This document shows positions 34,556 to 42,975 of a stretch of DNA of 59,933 nt, piece after piece. Source of the DNA: an uncultured Bacteroidota bacterium (lineage in GTDB: Bacteria; Bacteroidota; Rhodothermia; Rhodothermales; Salinibacteraceae); the NCBI GenBank assembly GCA_913056185.1, contig CAJXLV010000019.1:1-59933 (forward strand), given 5' to 3'. The notes below the pieces were generated by a model, which had not been told where the DNA came from, did no database searches, and was given only the letters and a program-made list of their open reading frames with translations. Position 1 is the first letter of the stretch. Each line of letters starts with the position of its first letter. Both the position numbers and the translations under genes were made by a program.

Positions 34556-36808
34556 ATGGCTTCCTCTGAGATGCAAGACTCCAGCCCTCCCGACCGCTCC
34601 CCCGACGAGCACTCGGCGGACGCATCCCGCCCCTCCTCCTCGGCCCCCTCCGTCCACGAGGACGGCGCCGCTGCCCAAGACGACCTGCCCGTCGAAAACC
34701 TGATGCACGGCAACGGCCACGCTGCGATCCCCGACCTGCCGTCCATCGCCTCCGACGGCAGCATTGAGGTGCCCCCCCTCACGCCTGCGGACCTGCCGGC
34801 CGCCGACCTGCGACAGCGGCTGCGGACGATGATGCTCTCGCGGCGGCTCGATGAAAAGATGATGACGCTGCTGAAGCAAGGCCGCGGCCACTTCCACATC
34901 GGGTGCGCCGGGCACGAGGCAATCCAATCTGCCCTCAGCCGCTACTCACGCCCCGGCGAGGGCCCGGGGCACGATTGGTTTTGCTTCTACTACCGCGACC
35001 TCTGCATGGCGCTGTCCCTGGGCATGACGCCGCGTGAAGCCCTGCTCGCCCACCTCGCCAAGGCCGACGACCCCAACTCCGGCGGTCGCCAAATGCCGGA
35101 GCACTTTGGCCTGAAGCGCCTCAACGTCATGACCACTGCCTCTTCGGTCGGGGCGCAGTTCAATCCCGGCGTCGGCTTTGGGTTTGCCATCCAGCAGCGG
35201 AACGAGGACAATTACGTCTACATCTCGTGTGGGGACGGGGCCACCTCCCAGGGCGACTTCCACGAGGCCCTCAACTGGGCCGCGCGTGAGCAGGCCCCCG
35301 CGCTCTTCCTCGTGCAGGACAACAAGTACGCCATCAGCGTGCCGATTGATGAGCAAACCGCCGGCGGCACGCCGTACAAGCTGGCCGCGGGCTACGAGGG
35401 CCTCAGCCGCATGCGCGTGGACGGCACCGACTTCTTTGCCAGCGCGTCGGCGGCCCGGGCCGCGATCTCTCACATCCGCGACGGCAACGGCCCGGTGTGC
35501 CTCGTCGCCGATACCGTACGCCTGCTTCCCCACTCCTCCTCCGACGACCACACCAAGTACCGCACCCCGGAGGAGCTGGAGGCCGACCGCAAGATCGATC
35601 CCATTGCCCGCTTCGCCGCCACCCTTGCCGACGCGGGCATCCTCTCCGCGGACGAGGTGGAGGCGATGCGCGACGACGTCCACGACGAGGTGGACGCCGC
35701 CGCCGAGTGGGCCCGGCAACAGGCCGACCCCACCCCCGATACTGCCACCGACCATGTCTTCTTCGAGGGCGATCTTGGCCTCGACTACAACTCGGTGAAC
35801 GACCTCGACCCGGACGCCGAGCCGATGGTGATGGTCGACGCCATCAACCGCACGCTGAAAGAAGAAATGGCGCGCGACGAGTCCATCCTCGTGTACGGCG
35901 AGGACGTGGCCGGTGAAAAGGGCGGCGTCTTTACCGCCACGAAAGACCTCACTGCCGAGTTTGGAGGCGATCGCTGCTTCAACTCTCCCCTCGCGGAAGG
36001 CTCCATCGTGGGCACGGCCGTGGGCTACGCCGCGAGCGGGTTCCGGCCCGTGGTGGAGATTCAGTTTGCCGACTACATCTGGCCCGCCATGCAACAGCTG
36101 CGCAACCAGGTGGCCCCCTTCCGCTACCGCTCCAACGGCGCCTGGACGTGCCCCATGGTGATTCGTGTGCCGTGCGGCGGCTACATCCACGGCGGCCTGT
36201 GCCACTCCCAAAACGTCGAGTCGATCTTCGGCCACACGCCCGGGCTAAAGGTGGCCCTCCCCGCCACCGCTGCCGACGCAAAGGGCCTTCTCGCCACCGC
36301 CATTCGGATGGAAGATCCCGTGCTGTTCCTGGAGCACAAGGCCCTCTACCGCGCCGCCTCCGCCCGCACCCCCACGCCCCCGCAGGACTATACCCTTCCC
36401 TTTGGGAAGGCGCGCGTGGCCCGCGAAGGGACCGACCTCACAATCATTACCTACGGCATGATGGTCCCGAAGGCGCTCAACGCCGCGCGCGAACTTCAGG
36501 AGCAGGACGGTGTGGAGGTGGAGGTCGTTGACCTTCGCACCATCGTTCCGCTCGATACGGAGACAATTCTCCGCTCGGTCCAGAAAACGAACCGGGCGCT
36601 GGTGGTCTACGAGGACCACGAGTTCATCGGCTTCGGGGCGGAAATTTGTGCCCAGATTGCTGACGACGCCTTCGAGTACCTGGATGCGCCCATCCGCCGC
36701 GTCGCGGGAGCGTTTACGCCCATCCCCTTTGCGCACGCCCTCGAGCGCGCCGTGCTGCCGAGCGACGAAAACATCCAGGAGGCGGCCCGCGATCTACTTG
36801 CGTTTTGA
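34556..36808 (+). CDS. Fused alpha-beta E1 of branched-chain 2-oxoacid dehydrogenase
   Basis: A 750-residue thiamine-diphosphate enzyme in which E1-alpha and E1-beta are one chain. After an 85-residue acidic, Pro/Ser-rich leader comes E1-alpha (about 85-400) with the ThDP motif CGDGATSQGDFHEALNWA and a following QDNKYAIS. E1-beta (about 425-750) shows YGEDVAGEKGGVFTATK, FNSPLAEGSIVGTAVG, FADYIWPAMQQLRNQ and VPCGGYIHGGLCHSQ. The complex decarboxylates branched-chain 2-oxoacids to acyl-CoA for fatty-acid priming or catabolism. E2 and E3 genes are not adjacent. Its stop overlaps that of the convergent DUF2231 gene by 15 bp. Confidence 0.95.
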   Translation: MASSEMQDSSPPDRSPDEHSADASRPSSSAPSVHEDGAAAQDDLPVENLMHGNGHAAIPDLPSIASDGSIEVPPLTPADLPAADLRQRLRTMMLSRRLDEKMMTLLKQGRGHFHIGCAGHEAIQSALSRYSRPGEGPGHDWFCFYYRDLCMALSLGMTPREALLAHLAKADDPNSGGRQMPEHFGLKRLNVMTTASSVGAQFNPGVGFGFAIQQRNEDNYVYISCGDGATSQGDFHEALNWAAREQAPALFLVQDNKYAISVPIDEQTAGGTPYKLAAGYEGLSRMRVDGTDFFASASAARAAISHIRDGNGPVCLVADTVRLLPHSSSDDHTKYRTPEELEADRKIDPIARFAATLADAGILSADEVEAMRDDVHDEVDAAAEWARQQADPTPDTATDHVFFEGDLGLDYNSVNDLDPDAEPMVMVDAINRTLKEEMARDESILVYGEDVAGEKGGVFTATKDLTAEFGGDRCFNSPLAEGSIVGTAVGYAASGFRPVVEIQFADYIWPAMQQLRNQVAPFRYRSNGAWTCPMVIRVPCGGYIHGGLCHSQNVESIFGHTPGLKVALPATAADAKGLLATAIRMEDPVLFLEHKALYRAASARTPTPPQDYTLPFGKARVAREGTDLTIITYGMMVPKALNAARELQEQDGVEVEVVDLRTIVPLDTETILRSVQKTNRALVVYEDHEFIGFGAEICAQIADDAFEYLDAPIRRVAGAFTPIPFAHALERAVLPSDENIQEAARDLLAF

Positions 36809-37408
36809 ACCGGCAGCCTGGGACGATGCCGCCCCGGGGCGTGTGGAGTCGGGGGGTACGGAATGGGTCGCGGAGGGCGCATCGGAGGACGCATCGGAGG
36901 GAGACGCGGCCGGGGCCGTCTGCGTCTGCATGACGCCCACGCCCCGCCGGTAGACCATCGCCCCGCCGTTCTCGCCGGTCTTGTAGACCGGAAACAGCGT
37001 GCCTACCCCGATCGCAAACAGCAGCGCGTGCAGGTCACGGCGCCCCCGGACCGACGCCACAAACAGCCCGCCGGCCCGCACCGCCGCGTAGAGGCCGAGC
37101 GACACCATCGTGTACCAGGCCCAAAAGGCGTGCGTGGAGAGCGTCTCCGCCGCCGCGGGCGTCGCCACCGTCACCGTGTCTGCTGCCCAGGTGCCGCTGT
37201 AGTAGCTCACCACCGCGCTGAGGCCTGTGGCCACGTACAGCCCTGTGGCCACCTCGCGCCCCGTCCGCCACCGGGCCCCCAGCCACAGGGCCAGGGCATC
37301 CGCCGCCACCGCCACAAAGACGAGCGCGATGGGGAAGTGAACAATCAACGGATGGGCATTGGGCACCCATTCAGGAAGCAACGCATCTGGAACCACAACG
37401 GAGCACAC
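36794..37408 (-). CDS. DUF2231 membrane protein
   Basis: About 204 residues with four membrane helices. The family mark NAHPLIVHFPIALVFVAV opens the domain; the third and fourth helices surround FWAWYTMVSLGLYAAV and ALLFAIGVGTLFP, and the Gly-rich TGENGGAMVYRRGVGV ends it, as in DUF2231 proteins. A disordered Ser/Ala/Pro tail of about 45 residues follows. No ATG suits: GTG codons at 37408 and 37396 are the plausible starts, and the longer frame to 37618 overlaps the upstream gene. The function of the family is unknown, possibly heme or redox linked. Confidence 0.8.
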   Translation of the reverse strand: MCSVVVPDALLPEWVPNAHPLIVHFPIALVFVAVAADALALWLGARWRTGREVATGLYVATGLSAVVSYYSGTWAADTVTVATPAAAETLSTHAFWAWYTMVSLGLYAAVRAGGLFVASVRGRRDLHALLFAIGVGTLFPVYKTGENGGAMVYRRGVGVMQTQTAPAASPSDASSDAPSATHSVPPDSTRPGAASSQAAGSKRK

Positions 37409-37523
37409 AACCTGGAAGGCAGACAGCACGCTGTACCGAATCGTTCGCTGCAGGAACGTGGTTCGCGCGCATCGTAATCTGCGTGGCACAGCCCCCACCA
37501 GGATTTGACGGAGCCGCAACGAT

Positions 37524-38936
37524 TCAGGCGCCTGCTCCCCCAAAGAACTGCCCGTGGAAGCCAAAGGGAATGGCATGCGGTACCGGAGCGCGGGCGCGCT
37601 CCTCGAGGGAAGCGGCATCGAGCACGAGCAAGAACGACTGTTCGGCCGTGGGGTCGAGCACCACCGAGAGCAGCACCCCCGCGTCTTCGTCCGTCCCGTC
37701 CGGGTGGGGCACGAAGACCGGCTCGCCGGGGTAAGTGCCCGCCTCCTGCCAGGTCGCCGCGGCGCCCGTCTCCACCTCCAGCTTTACAATCTGATCCGTA
37801 AAGTCGCCCACGTTCTGCGTGCCGACGCCGTACACATACTGGTAGGGACGGCCCGTGGCGCGTCCCTCATGGATGCGCGGCAGTTCCAGGCGCTCGTCGC
37901 TCTGTCGCGTGGACGTGGCCGTCCCGCCCGCCAACGGAAGGCGGTAGCGGCGGAGGTGGCCGGTGCCGGGCGTCGGGGCGTCGCTGCGGAGGCGGTCGAG
38001 GTACAAATCGTCAATGATGGACGCATCCGGGTAGGTCACCACATCGCACACCACCTCTTCGCCGCGCTCAAACGCGTTTACATGGTGGAATCCAAACGCC
38101 GCCTCGGCGTGACAGGTCGCCACCTCCGCCCCATCGCGCTTGCGCACCACCCGAAAGCGCGTGCCCCGTTCTGGCTGCCACTCGAAGTTCTCAATAAAGG
38201 GCTCGCCTCGCAGCAACAGGTCGAGCGGATTGACCACAAGCGGCCACTCCGACAACACCACGTACCGCTCCGTCATGCCGAAGCTGTGCATGTAGCGGGG
38301 CCGGTCCACCTCGAGGCGCGCCATCACCGTGCGGGCACGTTCTTCGGAGGATCCCTCCAGGATTTTGTAGACGCTCGGCCGCCCAAACGACGCCGCGTAC
38401 GACAACAGACGGCCCGTGTCGGGCTCCACGTGCGGATGGGCCGTGGAGGTGTCCACGTCCACCTCGTCCTCGAACGCGACCGCACCCACCGTCTCCAGCG
38501 TCTCCGGATCGAAGCGGACCGGAAGCGGCGTCTCTGTCAGCGCCACGTACGCATTGTCGAGGCGCGCCACGTTGATGCTGGCATTGTCCGTGGGCGCCGG
38601 GGTGAAGAGGCTCATTACGCGCCCAAAGATGGACCTGCAGGGGTCGGTGGCAAATTCCGACCGGGCAATCTCGCCCTGTTCAAGGGCCTCCTGTCGGCTT
38701 TTCGACGCCACAAAACGGTTGCGGTACGCCACCGCGCCCTCGCCGACCCGAAAGGCGTGCAGCATCGCGTGGCCGTCGAACCAGTGGTTGTAGTCTTGGT
38801 CCCCCACCTCGAACTGCGCCGGGCCGTTGCGGATGAGGGTTCCGGAAAGCCAGTCTGGCAACTGCCCACTCACCGGAAGGGCGGGCTCGTGTAGTTCTTG
38901 GCGCAAGCTCTCGAAGCCGCGGCGGTAATCTGTCAT
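37524..38936 (-). CDS. Carotenoid oxygenase (RPE65/CCD family)
   Basis: A 470-residue non-heme iron dioxygenase that cleaves carotenoids. The four iron-binding His of the propeller are visible in AHPHVEPDTG, YMHSFGMTE, FGFHHVNAFERG and the C-terminal IPFGFHGQFFGG. LIRNGPAQFEVG and WFDGHAMLHAF near the N-terminus are family signatures. In a carotenoid-rich rhodopsin-bearing halophile a retinal-forming role is attractive, but the cleavage site cannot be read from sequence. I prefer the ATG at 38936; a TTG at 38957 is possible but lies inside the tail of an insertion-sequence remnant whose end is 18 bp upstream. Confidence 0.92.
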   Translation of the reverse strand: MTDYRRGFESLRQELHEPALPVSGQLPDWLSGTLIRNGPAQFEVGDQDYNHWFDGHAMLHAFRVGEGAVAYRNRFVASKSRQEALEQGEIARSEFATDPCRSIFGRVMSLFTPAPTDNASINVARLDNAYVALTETPLPVRFDPETLETVGAVAFEDEVDVDTSTAHPHVEPDTGRLLSYAASFGRPSVYKILEGSSEERARTVMARLEVDRPRYMHSFGMTERYVVLSEWPLVVNPLDLLLRGEPFIENFEWQPERGTRFRVVRKRDGAEVATCHAEAAFGFHHVNAFERGEEVVCDVVTYPDASIIDDLYLDRLRSDAPTPGTGHLRRYRLPLAGGTATSTRQSDERLELPRIHEGRATGRPYQYVYGVGTQNVGDFTDQIVKLEVETGAAATWQEAGTYPGEPVFVPHPDGTDEDAGVLLSVVLDPTAEQSFLLVLDAASLEERARAPVPHAIPFGFHGQFFGGAGA

Positions 38937-38953
38937 GAAAGACCTGTCGGAAC

Positions 38954-39301
38954 TCAAGTGGTACGTCTTTGACTTCTCCCCCGGCTGCTCGAAGAGTACC
39001 CCTCCGGGGCAAAGCGCGGGAGGTTCTCCTGCGGGCTTTGCTGCCCTTATCCCACGGGTCTGCCCGCCTGCCTGCCGGAGCAGGTCTTAACTAACGGTCG
39101 CCGGGGGACACCGTTGCGGGTTGCACCGCATGTGCGGTCGGTACCGCACCCCGGTGGGCGCAGGCCCTCGTAGCTACCGCTCTTTCGTTTCTTGCGCCAG
39201 TGCCACTTCGCCACGGTGGACCACGGATCCCCGGCCCGCCGCGTCAAGGCGTCGAGTTGATTGGTGCGGCCCAATTTGAGCTTGCGGGTCAGATACATAG
39301 C
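38954..39301 (-). pseudogene. TnpB-type (IS200/IS605 OrfB) remnant
   Basis: From the ATG at 39301 the minus strand reads MYLTRKLKLGRTNQLDALTR and then RAGDPWSTVAKWHWRKKRKS, which fits the N-terminus of TnpB-like proteins (RKLKL, AG, then an aromatic W-rich helix). The frame then turns into non-family text and stops at about 39047. Another frame reads SPQENLPRFAPEGYSSSSRG to a stop at 38954, which could be the end of the same gene. The RuvC core and zinc finger are missing, so the gene is internally deleted. No TnpA is present. Assignment is from pattern and therefore moderate. Confidence 0.5.
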
Positions 39302-39352
39302 GTTTGCTCTCACTGCGTTCGGCGAGAAGAGTCCCGAACCGACAGGTGTATG

Positions 39353-39463
39353 TCCCGGCAAATGAGCGAAGCGAATTTACGCAAGTAAAAGCGCGGGACC
39401 GTTACTGCGCTGCGAAGCGAGTGCTTGTAGAGTGCTCTTCTCGCGCTCTACTCAATACCGTAA
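39353..39463. repeat. 111-bp dispersed repeat, copy A
   Basis: Runs from TCCCGGCAAATGAGCG to the TAA at 39463. It recurs at 48665-48775 with the same length and about six base differences. It lies 51 bp upstream of the TnpB-like start, as the 5' end of such an element would. An internal palindrome (GTAGAG...CTCTAC) can form a hairpin. Confidence 0.85.
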
Positions 39464-39837
39464 GGCCTGGCGGGGGCATTCACTCCAGGGACGGCCGTCC
39501 GCACCCCGTCATGATCGCAATGTTCGAAAGGAGGGGTGTGCCCAGCCGATCGGTCCCCCTCCCCCAAACAGCCCATCCCTCCAAATCCGGGAGAGACTGA
39601 ACAGGGGACGAGGCGTGTGTTTTCTTGCACGAAGACATCGGGCGGCAGGTCCGAACCGGGGCCCCCAGCAGGCGAAGGCCGCGACACTGGATCTCCGCGA
39701 ACCTCTGAGCCGCGTGCAGCTACAAGATATGGCATGTGAGTGCCTGTCCTCCGGCGCGCCCTCCGCATCTTCCCCCACGCCCTCACAGGACGCGCCCCGC
39801 TCATGACACCACGTTCTTCCGCTTTCCCCGCGCTTTG
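39464..39837. other. Intergenic region between the IS remnant and the subtilase gene
   Basis: No gene is supported. Frames here are Arg/Pro-rich or interrupted. It may include further debris of the insertion sequence and the promoter of the protease gene. Confidence 0.4.
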
Positions 39838-41565
39838 ATGACACAGCCCCGCCCTCTGCTCGCACTTCTCGTTGCCCTTGTGCTGTCCGGCTGTGCCGGC
39901 GCCCCTCCCACCACAGCGCCCTCCCCCTCCGCAACGGCCGACACCACCACCTCCGAGCCCTCAGCCCCGCAGGCAGACCCCGATCCCGCCCCAGCCGAGC
40001 CGGCCCGCCCCGATGACGCCGCCTCGGCCCCCGCCCCCACCACCGCCCCGCAAGACTGGTTTCACCTGGACCGTGTGCCACAGAGCGGGCCCGGCCTGGA
40101 TACGCGTGCGGCGTACGACGACGTTCTGGCCGGGCGTGCCCCACGCGACACCGTCCGCGTCGCCGTCCTCGACTCCGGCATCGACCTCGACCACGAGGAC
40201 CTCGCGGCCGCCGCCTGGACCAACGCCGACGAGGTGCCGAACAACGGCGTGGACGATGACAACAACGGCTACGTGGACGACCTCCACGGCTGGAACTTCA
40301 TCGGCGGGCCCGACGGCGAGAACGTCAACCAGGACACCTACGAGCTCACCCGCCTCTACGTCCGGCTGCGCGATCGTTTCGGCACCATGGACTCCAGTGC
40401 CGTGCCCCCCTCGGCCCGTGCCTCGTACCGCCGCTACCAGCGCTTGAAGCGCACTTTTCGCGAAAAGCGCCAGCAGGCCCAGAAGCGCCTTCAGCAGGTC
40501 CGGCGCGCAGAGGCCGCCGTAAACAACTCGCGAGGGGTGCTCAAGCAGCATCTGAAGGTGGACACCCTCACGCAGTCTGCCGTCCAAAACGTCTCGGCAG
40601 GCAGCCCGGAGGTGCGCCGGGCGAAAAAAACGCTGCAGTTTTTCTACCAGCAGGGCCTCACCCCCGCCGACCTGCGCGCGTTCAAGGAGCAGCTGCAGCG
40701 GCAGGTGGAGTACAACTACAACCCCTCCTTCAATCCTCGCCCTATCGTCGGGGACGACTACTCGGACAAGCGCGAGCGGCAGTACGGGAACAACGACGTG
40801 ACCGGCCCGGATGCCTCTCACGGCACCCACGTCGCAGGCATCGTAGGGGCCCGTCGGGATAACGGCCTCGGCATGGACGGGATCGCCAGCCCGGTCCGCA
40901 TCATGTCTGTGCGCACCGTTCCCAACGGCGACGAGCGTGACAAAGACGTGGCGAATGCCATCCGATACGCCGCAGAAAACGGAGCAGACATCATTAACAT
41001 GAGCTTCGGCAAAAAGTACTCGCCCCACAAGGAGGTGGTGGATGCGGCCGTGCAGTACGCCGACTCGATGGGCGTGCTCATGGTACACGCGGCCGGCAAT
41101 GATGGCGCAAATGTCGATTCGACCGCCAACTACCCGTCTCCGACCTACGACGATGGGGGCGAGGCCCAGCGCTGGATTGAGGTGGGGGCCTCCTCGTGGA
41201 AGGGCGGCTCGGAGTTGGCTGCACGCTTTAGCAACTATGGCGCTGAGCGCGTGGACGTCTTTGCGCCCGGGCAGTCCATCTACTCCACCGTACCAAACGA
41301 CGAGTACAAGCGCAACGACGGCACCAGCATGGCGGCGCCCATGGTCAGCGGCCTGGCCGCGCTCCTCATGGCGTATTACCCCTCCCTCTCCGCGCTGGAT
41401 GTGCGGGACATCATTCTCAATACCGCGACGCAGCGTCGCACCCAGGAGGTTTCGCGCCCCGGCAACGGGGCGACCGTGGCCTTCGAGAAGCTTTCCCGCA
41501 CGGGTGCCATCGTGAACGCGCGGGCCGCCCTCCAGCGGGCCCAAGAGCGGGTTGCCTCAAAGTAG
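39838..41565 (+). CDS. Subtilisin-like (S8) serine protease, lipoprotein
   Basis: A 575-residue exported protease. The N-terminus has a lipobox (LALLVALVLSGCAGA), followed by a 50-residue Thr/Ser/Pro/Ala/Asp linker. Catalytic residues: Asp112 in VAVLDSGIDLDHED, His328 in DASHGTHVAGIVGARRD, Ser497 in DGTSMAAPMVSG, with the oxyanion Asn in MVHAAGND. The Asp-His gap is about 215 residues, far more than the roughly 30 in subtilisin. The insertion carries a Lys/Arg/Gln-rich helical part (FREKRQQAQKRLQQVRRAEA). I chose the ATG at 39838 for the lipobox. It could mature envelope proteins or feed on protein. Confidence 0.93.
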   Translation: MTQPRPLLALLVALVLSGCAGAPPTTAPSPSATADTTTSEPSAPQADPDPAPAEPARPDDAASAPAPTTAPQDWFHLDRVPQSGPGLDTRAAYDDVLAGRAPRDTVRVAVLDSGIDLDHEDLAAAAWTNADEVPNNGVDDDNNGYVDDLHGWNFIGGPDGENVNQDTYELTRLYVRLRDRFGTMDSSAVPPSARASYRRYQRLKRTFREKRQQAQKRLQQVRRAEAAVNNSRGVLKQHLKVDTLTQSAVQNVSAGSPEVRRAKKTLQFFYQQGLTPADLRAFKEQLQRQVEYNYNPSFNPRPIVGDDYSDKRERQYGNNDVTGPDASHGTHVAGIVGARRDNGLGMDGIASPVRIMSVRTVPNGDERDKDVANAIRYAAENGADIINMSFGKKYSPHKEVVDAAVQYADSMGVLMVHAAGNDGANVDSTANYPSPTYDDGGEAQRWIEVGASSWKGGSELAARFSNYGAERVDVFAPGQSIYSTVPNDEYKRNDGTSMAAPMVSGLAALLMAYYPSLSALDVRDIILNTATQRRTQEVSRPGNGATVAFEKLSRTGAIVNARAALQRAQERVASK

Positions 41566-41677
41566 CCGCCCCGGTCGTTGGGGCACGCGGCGGGGACGGG
41601 TCGCTTCTCCCTCCCGCAGCGCCAGTCGCACCCGCCGCGTCCATTACACCCGCAGCGTCCATTACGTCGGCGGGGTC

Positions 41678-42898
41678 TCATGCAGGCGCCAACAGCAGCA
41701 CCGCCCCGACGGCCCCAAGAGCCGCGATAGCCGCCGCGGCGTAGAACACCATCTGGATGCCTCCGGCGGTGAGCACCAGGCCCAGCACGAGCGGGCCCAC
41801 GGCCTGTCCGAGGCGCAGAATGGTGCCGTTGAGCGACAGGAGGACGCCACGCGAGGCCTCTGACGACAACTCAGTGAGGCGCGTCTGGAGCGCCGGCTGA
41901 TTGAGGCCCTGCGCCCCCCCATAGAGCAGCGCCGCCCCGGCCACGCCCCACGGGTCCGGCGCCAGCGGCATGAGGGCGAGCGCAGCCCCGTCCATCACGA
42001 GCGAGGCCTGGATCAGACGGGCAGGCGGGATCCAGGTGGTGAGGCGCCCCACCTGGGTCGCCACGAGGGCACTCGACACCGACGCCGCGGCCAGCACGAC
42101 GCCCGCCGCGACGGAGGTAGCCTCGAACCGCGCCGCCAGCAGCTCCGGCACGTACGTGAGAAAGGCCCCAAAGATGAGCACGAAGATGCCGAAGTTCACG
42201 GCCAGCAGCCCAAAGACGCGCCGGTCTCGTAGGCGCCTCCCCACCCGCCGAAGGTACCGCCCAAAGCCCTCCGCATTCGCCCCGGTCTCCACCGTCGGGG
42301 CCTCCAGGGTCCACGCCACCGCCGCCCCCACGGGCAGGGCCAACAGCGGCAGGGCAAAGGGCAGGTACCACGCGATGGCAGCAAGGAGCCCCCCCAGGGC
42401 GGGATAGGCCGCCGTCCCCACGTTGAGGGCCGTCGCATTGTAGCCGACGGCCGTGGCCCGCGTCATCCCGTCGTACCGGTCGCCAATGATCGTCACCGCC
42501 AGACCCACGAGCGGGGCGGCGGCAACGCCCTGCACGGCCCGCAGGCCGAGCAGGACGGGGAACGAGCGCGCCAGGGCACACGCGCCCCCGGCAAGCCCAA
42601 AGACAAACAGCGCGGGCACCAGCACCCGCTTCCGCCCAAGGCGATCGGCCCCAATCCCTGCAAGCGGGGCACTCAGTAGGCCCGGCAGGGAGTACGCCGT
42701 GACCACCCAGCCGATCTGCGCCCGAGAGATGCCGAAGACCTCCACCATCTGCGGGAACGCCGGCGACACGCCAGAGACATTTCCCACCCCCACCACCGTC
42801 ACGGCGAAGAGCAGCCACAGGTCGAGGTCGGCCAGTGGCGAGCCTCCCGGCGACACGGCCGATCGATCGGATGCACTCTCAGAATCCGGGGGCGCCAT
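41678..42898 (-). CDS. MFS transporter
   Basis: A 406-residue, 12-helix major facilitator. The acidic N-terminus is cytoplasmic; the loop 2-3 motif is GIGADRLGRKRVLVPALFVF and the first helix includes FAVTVVGVGNVSGVSPAFPQ. A second half with a typical motif A-like loop (VGRLTTWIPPARL) follows a central charged loop (RYLRRVGRRLRDRRVF). The pattern is closest to drug/proton antiporters. It ends 112 bp from the convergent protease gene. The GH13 gene stands just upstream on the same strand (77 bp), so a sugar substrate is possible, but nothing in the sequence shows this. Confidence 0.9.
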   Translation of the reverse strand: MAPPDSESASDRSAVSPGGSPLADLDLWLLFAVTVVGVGNVSGVSPAFPQMVEVFGISRAQIGWVVTAYSLPGLLSAPLAGIGADRLGRKRVLVPALFVFGLAGGACALARSFPVLLGLRAVQGVAAAPLVGLAVTIIGDRYDGMTRATAVGYNATALNVGTAAYPALGGLLAAIAWYLPFALPLLALPVGAAVAWTLEAPTVETGANAEGFGRYLRRVGRRLRDRRVFGLLAVNFGIFVLIFGAFLTYVPELLAARFEATSVAAGVVLAAASVSSALVATQVGRLTTWIPPARLIQASLVMDGAALALMPLAPDPWGVAGAALLYGGAQGLNQPALQTRLTELSSEASRGVLLSLNGTILRLGQAVGPLVLGLVLTAGGIQMVFYAAAAIAALGAVGAVLLLAPA

Positions 42899-42975
42899 GA
42901 ACGGGTCGACTCAACACAGAACGTGCACGCAGGGCTCCCCCCTGTGCCCCCCGCCAAAGCCTTCACTTCCGCGCA

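Noticed and set aside
38936..38957. TTG at 38957 as start of the carotenoid oxygenase
   Set aside because: The ATG at 38936 is nearer to the conserved fold and the extra seven residues overlap the insertion-sequence tail.
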